This document shows, one piece after another, positions 1-5,335 of a stretch of 6,734 nucleotides of DNA. The stretch's first letter is position 1; each line of letters begins with the position of its first letter. The notes under the pieces were generated by a model. The model searched no databases. It saw only the letters and a program-made list of their open reading frames with translations, and was not told the origin of the DNA. Origin of the DNA: Desulfobulbaceae bacterium UBA5611 (lineage in GTDB: Bacteria > Desulfobacterota > Desulfobulbia > Desulfobulbales > Desulfocapsaceae); assembly GCA_002424635.1 (NCBI GenBank), contig DIKT01000069.1, forward strand, positions 1 through 6,734, written 5' to 3'. Made by a program: the position numbers and the translations under genes.

Positions 1-1464
1 GTTATCCGCGACATGCGGGTCAGACTGTTTAATCATATCCATATGCAATCCTTGTCTTTTTTTCACAAAACTCCGACCGGCGAGATCATCTCACGCATCA
101 TCTCTGATATCAATCTCATGCAGGGTGCGATTTCTACCGTGGTGGTTGGCCTGCTAAGAGACTTCTTCCAGGTCATCTTTCTGCTCGGCGTCATCTTTAC
201 CATGAACTGGAAGCTGGCCCTGCTCTCTCTGATCTTTCTGCCGGCCGCAGCAATTCCCATAGTCAAATTCGGTCGGGCTTTTCGCCGGATCAGTACCACC
301 ATGCAGGAAGAAACAGCTGAGGTCTCAAACATCATCCATGAATCCATTACCGGCGCACCGGTGGTCAAAGCCTTTGCCATGGAACAATACGAAGCCAAAC
401 GCTTTGCCTTCCAGGTTAATAAGCTCTTTGGCGTGATTATGGAAGATTCCCGATACCGCCGTATCCAGCACCCTCTCATGGAGGTAATCGGCGGCATCGG
501 CATGGCACTGATCATCTGGTTTGGCGGCAAAGAAGTTATTGCCGGCAACTCCACACCCGGCACCTTCTTCTCCTTTATAACCGCCCTGATCATGATCTAT
601 GAACCGATCAAGGGGGTCAGTAAGATCAATTCCACAGTCCAGCAGGGTCTGGCTGCCGCCACCCGGGTTTTCACCCTCCTCGATATCACACCGGAAATTG
701 CCGATCAGCCCGGGGCACAAATCCTGCCGCCTTTTCAACAGAACATCACCCTGCAGGAGATCACCTTCAGTTATGATGGTATCAATCCGGTTCTCAATGG
801 CATCAATCTCTCGGTCCAACGAGGGGAGATCCTGGCCATTGTCGGGCCAAGCGGGTCGGGAAAATCAACCCTGGCCAATCTGATCCCCCGCTTTTTTGAG
901 ATCGAGAAAGGCCGGCTGCTTATTGATGGCCGGGATATCCGCCAGGTGACCCTGAAGTCCCTGCGTGATCAGATTGCCATTGTGACCCAGCAGACCATTC
1001 TTTTTAACGACACCATCCGCAACAATATCAGTTATGGCGACCCGGACAAATCGGAGGCGGAGATCAGAGAAGCGGCCCGGGCTGCGTATGCCCTTAATTT
1101 TATCGAGCAGCTGCCGCAAGGATTTGACACCTCAATAGGAGAATCAGGGGTCAGACTATCAGGTGGTGAAAGGCAGCGCCTCTCCATTGCCCGGGCTATA
1201 CTCAAAAATGCCCCGATTCTGGTCCTCGATGAGGCAACGTCCGCACTCGACAGTGAATCGGAACGAGAGGTCCAAAGAGCCCTCGAAAATCTGATGAAAA
1301 ACCGGACTACTTTTGTTATTGCCCACCGGTTGTCCACCATTAAAAATGCCGACCGCATTATTGTGGTTAAAAATGGTATTATTGTGGAAGAAGGCAGCCA
1401 TGAGTTCCTGCTCGATCTGCATGGTGAATACGAGACGCTCTATAACATTCAATACCAGAATTGA
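1..1464 (+). CDS. msbA: MsbA-like lipid A / LPS-precursor ABC exporter, 5' end outside window
   Basis: This is a half-transporter of the MsbA type: an inner-membrane homodimer that uses ATP to flip lipid A-core (or a similar lipid) from the cytoplasmic to the periplasmic leaflet. The reading frame is open from base 1 and already matches the family before the first ATG at 13. Compared with the usual ~580 residues, roughly 95 N-terminal residues, including the first membrane helix, lie upstream. Membrane-helix pairs are visible around 121-270 and 478-610. The nucleotide-binding domain is complete: Walker A GPSGSGKST (844-870), Q-loop VTQQ near 982-993, signature LSGGERQ (1156-1176), Walker B ILVLDE with the catalytic Glu (1216-1233), D-loop SALD, and the switch His in IAHR (1318-1329). 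The C-terminal half resembles E. coli MsbA closely, including FNDTI and SIGESGV. Its position at the head of an LPS glycosyltransferase cluster supports the call; another lipid-exporting ABC half-transporter is the main alternative. Confidence 0.9.
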   Translation, partial: VIRDMRVRLFNHIHMQSLSFFHKTPTGEIISRIISDINLMQGAISTVVVGLLRDFFQVIFLLGVIFTMNWKLALLSLIFLPAAAIPIVKFGRAFRRISTTMQEETAEVSNIIHESITGAPVVKAFAMEQYEAKRFAFQVNKLFGVIMEDSRYRRIQHPLMEVIGGIGMALIIWFGGKEVIAGNSTPGTFFSFITALIMIYEPIKGVSKINSTVQQGLAAATRVFTLLDITPEIADQPGAQILPPFQQNITLQEITFSYDGINPVLNGINLSVQRGEILAIVGPSGSGKSTLANLIPRFFEIEKGRLLIDGRDIRQVTLKSLRDQIAIVTQQTILFNDTIRNNISYGDPDKSEAEIREAARAAYALNFIEQLPQGFDTSIGESGVRLSGGERQRLSIARAILKNAPILVLDEATSALDSESEREVQRALENLMKNRTTFVIAHRLSTIKNADRIIVVKNGIIVEEGSHEFLLDLHGEYETLYNIQYQN

Positions 1465-1467
1465 TTT

Positions 1468-1506
1468 TTTGTAACTGCTCAAGGTAGATAGTCTGTAGTC
1501 TTTTAG
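1468..1506 (+). repeat. Left arm of 39-nt imperfect inverted repeat
   Basis: The arm pairs without gaps with 1901-1939. Mismatches fall at 1477 (G opposite T, a G·U wobble in RNA), 1482, 1484, 1486, 1488, 1492 and 1502. The outer 14 positions (1468-1481) pair continuously if the wobble is counted, and 1493-1501 gives nine more uninterrupted pairs. The inner half consists of degenerate heptamers. Confidence 0.9.
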
Positions 1507-1518
1507 ACTGTTAGGCTT
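1489..1518 (+). repeat. Degenerate TAGNCTK heptamer array
   Basis: Four related units follow one another: TAGTCTG (1489-1495), TAGTCTT (1496-1502), TAGACTG (1504-1510) and TAGGCTT (1512-1518), with starts spaced 7, 8 and 8 nt. The first two lie in the left inverted-repeat arm and the third straddles its inner end. The fourth lies beyond it, so the array is not just a by-product of the terminal repeat. Function is unknown; a protein-binding or recombination site is a possibility. Confidence 0.65.
1497..1509 (+). repeat. Small hairpin AGTCT-TTT-AGACT at the left end of the insert
   Basis: AGTCT (1497-1501) and AGACT (1505-1509) are perfect complements around a TTT loop, extendable by a U·G pair (1496/1510) in RNA. 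It corresponds in position to the hairpin at the right end but uses different heptamer units to form its stem. Confidence 0.6.
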
Positions 1519-1533
1519 AAATTGGATAAGGCC

Positions 1534-1539
1534 GAGGGA
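1534..1539 (+). promoter_or_regulatory. Ribosome binding site that fixes the start of the four-helix gene
   Basis: GAGGGA lies a few bases before the ATG at 1543 (GAGG to ATG spacing 5 nt). It favours this ATG over the upstream in-frame TTG at 1522, which has no such signal. It is the clearest Shine-Dalgarno sequence in the window; the surrounding LPS genes show weak ones or none. Confidence 0.65.
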
Positions 1540-1542
1540 AAC

Positions 1543-1932
1543 ATGCGAGATCACGCCAAGCTCAGAGCATTTGAACTGGCCGATGAAGTTGCGATTCTTA
1601 CCTATCGAGGAACAAGAACCTTCCCCAAAGAAGAAATATATGGATTGACTTCGCAAATGAGAAGATCAGCTGTATCGGTTCCTTCGAACATAGTGGAAGG
1701 ATGCGCACGTGAAAGCCAGACTGAGTTTCTCCGTTTTCTTGAAATCGCGTTTGCATCTTTAAGGGAGTTACGCTATCAGTTTACCTTATCGAAGCGATTA
1801 GGATACTTTGACTTTGATGAAAAGAGTTTTACCGGCTATGACTCAAAAATTTTAGAGACCGAAAAGGTGTTGGGGGCCTTGATTCGTTCTTTGCGTAACC
1901 CTAATAGACTACAGTCTAACCAACCTGAGTAG
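1543..1932 (+). CDS. Four-helix-bundle protein of the 23S rRNA intervening-sequence (S23/IVP) family
   Basis: A 129-residue protein of the family first found inside 23S rRNA intervening sequences of Leptospira and related to the Avd accessory protein of diversity-generating retroelements; family members form small helical oligomers and bind nucleic acid. The hallmark SVPSNIVEG is at residues 45-53, preceded by FPKEEIYGLTSQMRRSAV (28-44), another highly typical segment. Helices are expected near residues 5-21, 32-55, 57-83 and 93-118. The ATG at 1543 is preferred because the family usually begins with a short M-x-D-x-x-x-L-x-x-F segment and a good ribosome binding site precedes it. The last ten or so residues and the stop codon are encoded by the right inverted-repeat arm. 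The gene is more A+T-rich than its neighbours. It has no evident part in LPS synthesis; it is most likely the resident gene of the insert. Its molecular job here is unknown. Confidence 0.88.
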   Translation: MRDHAKLRAFELADEVAILTYRGTRTFPKEEIYGLTSQMRRSAVSVPSNIVEGCARESQTEFLRFLEIAFASLRELRYQFTLSKRLGYFDFDEKSFTGYDSKILETEKVLGALIRSLRNPNRLQSNQPE

Positions 1933-1939
1933 TTACAAA
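1901..1939 (+). repeat. Right arm of 39-nt imperfect inverted repeat, overlapping the gene's 3' end
   Basis: The reverse complement matches 1468-1506 at 32 of 39 positions without gaps. The arm contains the final codons of the four-helix gene (from about N119-P120 onward) and its TAG stop at 1930-1932. The terminal sequence is therefore under both coding and structural constraint. Confidence 0.9.
1905..1918 (+). repeat. Palindrome TAGACT-AC-AGTCTA
   Basis: Perfect 6-nt arms around a 2-nt centre, inside the right terminal repeat and inside the coding sequence of the four-helix gene. On the opposite strand it reads as two heptamers, TAGACTG and TAGTCTA, the same units seen in the left-end array. 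Only a 2-nt loop is available, so it may act as a dyad DNA site rather than an RNA hairpin. Confidence 0.8.
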
Positions 1940-1959
1940 TTTTCCCGGTACCAGCCTCC

Positions 1960-2706
1960 ATGATCAAATATCACCAGGATCATATTGATTTTCAAACATT
2001 GCATCAGAACAACATCGACCGGCTGCAACTGGAGATGATTGCGGCAAACAGTCATGTTCTGGAGATTGGTTGTGCCACCGGTTATATGACGGAATACCTG
2101 ACCCATGACAAGCACTGCCGGATCCTGGGAGTAGAACCTGTGGCCGCACAGGCGGAACTGGCCAGAGCAAGAGGTTTAAAGGTTATAACCGGCTTGATAG
2201 ACTCGCAAGAGACTCAGGAGCAGCTCTTAGCCTACACCAGAGAACACGGCTTTTTTGATACCATTTTCATGTCCCAGGTGATCGAACATATTGCCGACCC
2301 GGGTGCCACCCTGAGTATCCTCAAGGGCCTGCTCAACCCCGACGGCTATCTGGTCATCTCCACCTGCAGTATCGTCCACTGGAAATGCCGGCTGCAGATC
2401 CTGCTGGGCAGATGGACCTATGAAGATTACGGGATTTTTGACCGGACTCATCTTCGTTTTTTTACTATCAAAAGCTTTCGCCGGCTCCTGGAAGACAATG
2501 GCTATACCGTGGTCGATTTTGGTTATACCTTTGAGGATATCTGTCCCTTCAAGATCCTCTTTGACACCCGCATCCTCGCTCCTTCCGACCTGCTGCGCCT
2601 GATCCCCTTTATCGGCATGCGTCTCCGGCGGGCCTATACGGATTTGTTCAAAAATTTTCTGGCCACCCAGTTTGTCTATAAAGCTAAAATCAGTGCGCTG
2701 AGATAA
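1960..2706 (+). CDS. Class I SAM-dependent methyltransferase (Methyltransf_23/UbiG-like)
   Basis: A 248-residue soluble methyltransferase that would transfer a methyl group from S-adenosylmethionine, in this context most likely to a sugar or to a polysaccharide end. The Rossmann-fold motifs are clear: motif I VLEIGCATG (33-41), the acidic residue ending strand 2 in GVEP (Glu59), FMSQVIEHIADP (103-114), and LLNPDGYLVIS (124-134). The segment DRTHLRFFT (161-169), followed by a helix and DNGY, is typical of the methyltransferases in O-antigen and core clusters. It starts 20 bases after the right end of the insert with no clear Shine-Dalgarno sequence (the upstream bases are C-rich). Before the insertion it would have sat about 23 nt behind msbA. 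Three bases separate its stop from the next start. The substrate cannot be read from sequence. Confidence 0.85.
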   Translation: MIKYHQDHIDFQTLHQNNIDRLQLEMIAANSHVLEIGCATGYMTEYLTHDKHCRILGVEPVAAQAELARARGLKVITGLIDSQETQEQLLAYTREHGFFDTIFMSQVIEHIADPGATLSILKGLLNPDGYLVISTCSIVHWKCRLQILLGRWTYEDYGIFDRTHLRFFTIKSFRRLLEDNGYTVVDFGYTFEDICPFKILFDTRILAPSDLLRLIPFIGMRLRRAYTDLFKNFLATQFVYKAKISALR

Positions 2707-2709
2707 ATT

Positions 2710-3291
2710 ATGTTTTTTGCCCGCAAAAAAAAGCATGCCCTCACCTGCGACCTTCTTACCGGCCCCACCTATACAATTGGCAATCATACTTACGGCGAAC
2801 CCACCATTCTCCAATTTGACCAGACCACCCGCCTGATCATAGGCCGCTTCTGTTCCCTGTCCGACCAGGTAACCATTATTCTCGGCGGTAATCACCGTAG
2901 TGACTGGGTAACAACCTATCCCTTCACCGCCTTCCCGGAAAAATGGCCGGAAGCGGCAGCCATTAAGGGACACCCCGCCTCCAAAGGCGATATTATCATT
3001 GGCCATGACGTCTGGATCGGCTATGGTGCCACCATCCTGTCCGGAGTCACTATTGGCAGCGGCGCCGTTATCGGCGCCCAGGCCGTAGTGAGCAGCAATG
3101 TCGCGCCATATACCATCATGGCCGGCAATCCGGCCCGGGAAGTGAAAAAACGTTTTGACGACCCTACCATAGGCCGCCTACTGCAACTGGCCTGGTGGGA
3201 TTGGCCGGAGCTCAAAATCAGGGCCAACCTCCCCTTCCTGTGCAGCAATCAGATCCAGCAATTACTGATGAATCATGAAACCGCAGTGTAG
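2710..3291 (+). CDS. CatB/Vat-like left-handed beta-helix O-acetyltransferase
   Basis: A 193-residue acyltransferase of the hexapeptide-repeat (left-handed beta-helix) superfamily, closest in pattern to the CatB/VatD xenobiotic acetyltransferase branch; it would use acetyl-CoA and act as a trimer. GGNHRSDWVTTYPF (59-72) contains the expected catalytic His62 and the branch-specific WVTTYPF. Hexapeptide turns run from about 94 to 140 (IIIGHDVWIGYGATI, VTIGSGAVIGAQAVV, YTIMAGNPAREV). A C-terminal helix follows with WWDW (162-165). Inside an LPS cluster it more probably O-acetylates a sugar than inactivates an antibiotic. The start region is rich in homopolymers: T6 at 2713-2718 and A8 at 2725-2732, the latter encoding Lys6-Lys8. 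Its 3' end overlaps the next gene by 17 nt, which suggests translational coupling. Confidence 0.87.
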   Translation: MFFARKKKHALTCDLLTGPTYTIGNHTYGEPTILQFDQTTRLIIGRFCSLSDQVTIILGGNHRSDWVTTYPFTAFPEKWPEAAAIKGHPASKGDIIIGHDVWIGYGATILSGVTIGSGAVIGAQAVVSSNVAPYTIMAGNPAREVKKRFDDPTIGRLLQLAWWDWPELKIRANLPFLCSNQIQQLLMNHETAV

Positions 3292-4261
3292 TATTATCAT
3301 CATCAGCTATAATAATTTTGCTCAGACCACTGGTCCCTGCCTGCAAAGTCTGGCTGCAGAGACCAGTGCCATGGAAATAATTGTAGTCGACAATCAGTCA
3401 GATCAGTCAACCCAAGATGCGCTTATGGCGGCGGCCGGACAAGACCCGCGACTCCGCCTGATTTTAAAGGAGACTAACAGCGGTTACAGCGCTGGCAATA
3501 ACACCGGTGCTAAGGCGGCCTCAACGGACCTCTTCATTCTCTTAAACAGTGACACCCACGTTCCTTGCGGAGCCATTCCCCGCCTGGTGGAGCTCATGCA
3601 TGAGCATCCCGACTGGTCCATGCTGGGACCTGTCAGCAATCAGACCGGTAATGACCAGCAGATCCATACCAGGGGCACGACTGTCCAAGAAATCCTGAAG
3701 GAAGGCGCTGCCTGGTGTGCCCACTCCAACGGCTGCCATTATCCAACCGATATCTTAAGTTTTTTCTGTGTGGTTATCCGCCGAGATGTGTATAATCGGC
3801 TCCACGGACTGGATGAGGCCTTTGGCCTGGGCTATTACGAGGATACCGATTTTAATTACCGGGCCGTCAAGGCCGGCATGCAGCTGATGATTACCGAAGA
3901 TGTCTTTGTCTATCACCAGGGTTCCGGCAGTTTTTCCAAGAGCTCGGCCGCCGTCAAAAATATGGTGCGCCGGAATAAAAAGCTCTTTAGGAAGAAGCAG
4001 GGCCATGGCCATAATGCGGCCCATTGGCGGCTTAAAAACCTGGCGGCCATGGCCCGCTATGCGGAGCCGGCAATCACCGGTTTCCCACTGGCGGAGCTGC
4101 AATTCAAATTCAGCAACAGACAGACCATGGCCCGACACCTGCTGCCCAACAGTCCTATTAAGAAATTTTTCTATCTGCGGCAGCTCAAGAGCATCGAGCA
4201 ACAATTTGTGACCAGAATTAATGCCCTTAAACCGAGCCAAGCCCCGTCTACCCTGCCATGA
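3275..4261 (+). CDS. Family 2 glycosyltransferase (rhamnosyltransferase/WcaA-like)
   Basis: A 328-residue inverting GT-A glycosyltransferase of family GT2. The N-terminal beta-strand SIIIISYNN (6-14) and VVDNQSDQ (37-44) form the nucleotide-sugar pocket. LLNSDTHV (89-96) carries the DxD-equivalent acidic residue. GLGYYEDTDFNYRA (184-197) contains the ED motif that supplies the catalytic base, and VYHQGSGSF (212-220) is the usual motif after it. This pattern is characteristic of the branch that includes rhamnosyltransferases of O-antigen and core synthesis, but the donor is not certain. No transmembrane segment is evident; the basic C-terminal part (229-241, RRNKKLFRKK) may contact the membrane. 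The start is taken at the ATG inside the end of the acetyltransferase gene because the family usually begins just before the IIIISYN strand. It overlaps the next gene by four bases (ATGA, 4258-4261). Confidence 0.88.
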   Translation: MKPQCSIIIISYNNFAQTTGPCLQSLAAETSAMEIIVVDNQSDQSTQDALMAAAGQDPRLRLILKETNSGYSAGNNTGAKAASTDLFILLNSDTHVPCGAIPRLVELMHEHPDWSMLGPVSNQTGNDQQIHTRGTTVQEILKEGAAWCAHSNGCHYPTDILSFFCVVIRRDVYNRLHGLDEAFGLGYYEDTDFNYRAVKAGMQLMITEDVFVYHQGSGSFSKSSAAVKNMVRRNKKLFRKKQGHGHNAAHWRLKNLAAMARYAEPAITGFPLAELQFKFSNRQTMARHLLPNSPIKKFFYLRQLKSIEQQFVTRINALKPSQAPSTLP

Positions 4262-5319
4262 AGATTGCCATCATTCATAACCAGTTCTCCCGGGGTGGCG
4301 GCATGGAAGCTTACATGCTCCTGCTGATCAAGGGTTTTCTGGCGGCCGGCGATGAGGTTACCGTCCACACCTATGAAGTGGACCGGCCACTGGCCGCCCA
4401 GTTCGGCTGCGCCATACGGCAGATAACAATCCCACCCCTGCCCGGACGCTGGAAAAAATATCTCTTTCTGTACCGCTGTAATACCACTTTCCACAAAGAA
4501 GAATATGATATCTCGCTGAGTCTGACCCGCACCAGCTGTCAGGATATCGCCATCTGCGGCGGTGTCCATCCAGAGGTGGTCAAGCGGGTCAGGCGCACAT
4601 CATTGTTTCGCTGGTTTCATGATAAAATCGAGATCGCCTGTGAAAAAAAGATGTTTACAGCAGTCCCGCTTATCATGGCCCACTCCCGGACCATTGCCCG
4701 CGAGATTATCACCAATTACCAGGTGGCAGAGGAGAAGATCAAAGTCCTGTATCCGCCCATTGATATTGACAATTTTTTTCCAGCCGATGACCAGACAGTA
4801 GCAGCCATCCGGGCTCAATTCAATATCTCTGCCGCCAAGCTCACCTTGCTGCTGCCTTCCTGCGGCCATAAATGCAAAGGTTTACAGCAACTGCTGCTGG
4901 CCTTCAGCCAGCTTGACCCTGATCACTTTGAACTATTGGTGGCAGGCAGTAAATTACCGCGAAAAATCCCGGCTAACGTCCGCTATATCGGCTATATTAC
5001 CAATCTAGCCCCTGTCTATAGTGCAGTGGATTATACCATCCTGCCTTCTCACTATGAGGCCTTCGGACTGGTCATCCCCGAATCTCTGCAATGCGGGACC
5101 CCGGTCATTACCACCAAGGAGGTAGGAGCGGCAGAATTACTATCAGAACAAGACGGCATTATTCTGGACAATAACCAACCGGAGACCATCGCCAACACCA
5201 TCAGACAACTGAGTAAGACATTGCCTGTAATGGCCAATTTTGCCGGCAGACATCGGCTGACTGTCAGCCAGCATATTGCTGATATAAAAGCACTCTATCC
5301 GGCCTTACGTCCCAAATGA
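4258..5319 (+). CDS. Family 4 glycosyltransferase, WaaG-like
   Basis: A 353-residue retaining GT-B glycosyltransferase of family GT4. The N-terminal domain opens with MKIAIIHNQFSRGGGMEAY, where the glycine-rich loop (12-15) and following acidic residue match the acceptor/donor loop seen in LPS glucosyltransferase I (WaaG). The hinge region has IMAHSRTIAREII (139-151) and VLYPPIDIDNFFP (163-175). The C-terminal domain shows a phosphate-binding Lys in GHKCKG (203-208) and the family's E-x7-E motif in YEAFGLVIPE (Glu267 and Glu275), followed by CGTPVI. Its length is close to that of WaaG. It starts within the stop codon of the preceding gene (ATGA), a classic coupling arrangement, and has no Shine-Dalgarno sequence of its own. 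It most likely adds a hexose to the LPS core; the sugar is inferred only from resemblance. Confidence 0.87.
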   Translation: MKIAIIHNQFSRGGGMEAYMLLLIKGFLAAGDEVTVHTYEVDRPLAAQFGCAIRQITIPPLPGRWKKYLFLYRCNTTFHKEEYDISLSLTRTSCQDIAICGGVHPEVVKRVRRTSLFRWFHDKIEIACEKKMFTAVPLIMAHSRTIAREIITNYQVAEEKIKVLYPPIDIDNFFPADDQTVAAIRAQFNISAAKLTLLLPSCGHKCKGLQQLLLAFSQLDPDHFELLVAGSKLPRKIPANVRYIGYITNLAPVYSAVDYTILPSHYEAFGLVIPESLQCGTPVITTKEVGAAELLSEQDGIILDNNQPETIANTIRQLSKTLPVMANFAGRHRLTVSQHIADIKALYPALRPK

Positions 5320-5335
5320 AGATATAAAAATATTC

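Larger units (their letters stand above)
1468..1939 (+). mobile_element. 472-bp inverted-repeat-bounded insert carrying a four-helix-bundle protein gene
   Basis: The unit is bounded by a 39-nt inverted repeat (1468-1506 against 1901-1939, 32 of 39 positions complementary without gaps). It contains one gene, 1543-1932. It starts three bases after the msbA stop codon. If it is cut out, the msbA-methyltransferase gap becomes 23 nt, which fits this tightly packed operon. Its G+C is about 42% by hand count over 1561-1920, against about 55-57% in two 60-base samples of neighbouring genes. Runs of T flank both ends (1465-1467 and 1940-1943), so a 3-4 bp target duplication is possible but cannot be told from chance. 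No mobility enzyme is encoded. Members of this protein family are known from intervening sequences in 23S rRNA genes, which are also bracketed by complementary ends. Calling it mobile is inference; the repeat, the composition and the position are seen directly. Confidence 0.7.

Noticed and set aside
1440..1475. T-rich stretch after the msbA stop as an intrinsic terminator
   Set aside because: The six T bases at 1465-1470 are not preceded by a stable G+C-rich hairpin; the T run is partly the end of the inverted repeat.
1468..1542. Sigma-70 promoter inside the left end of the insert
   Set aside because: TTGTAA at 1469 has no acceptable -10 at normal spacing, and no other convincing pair was found.
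1522..1545. TTG at 1522 as start of the four-helix gene
   Set aside because: It has no ribosome binding site and adds seven residues not typical of the family; ATG 1543 has GAGGGA upstream and fits the usual N-terminus.
1468..1939. A true 23S rRNA intervening sequence
   Set aside because: Flanking sequence is protein-coding (msbA and methyltransferase), with no rRNA on either side; only the family and the bracketing fold are shared.
1468..1939. Diversity-generating retroelement (Avd relative)
   Set aside because: No reverse transcriptase and no template/variable repeat pair were seen in the window; the conserved SVPSNIVEG form fits the S23/IVP branch.
1465..1943. Target-site duplication of TTT or TTTT flanking the insert
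   Set aside because: The match is only three to four T bases in a T-rich context and the exact element boundary is ambiguous; chance is an adequate explanation.
2227..3006. Long open frames on the minus strand, for example 2227-3006 and 3755-4240
   Set aside because: They lie opposite well-supported genes, show no recognisable domain and are expected from codon bias on the other strand.
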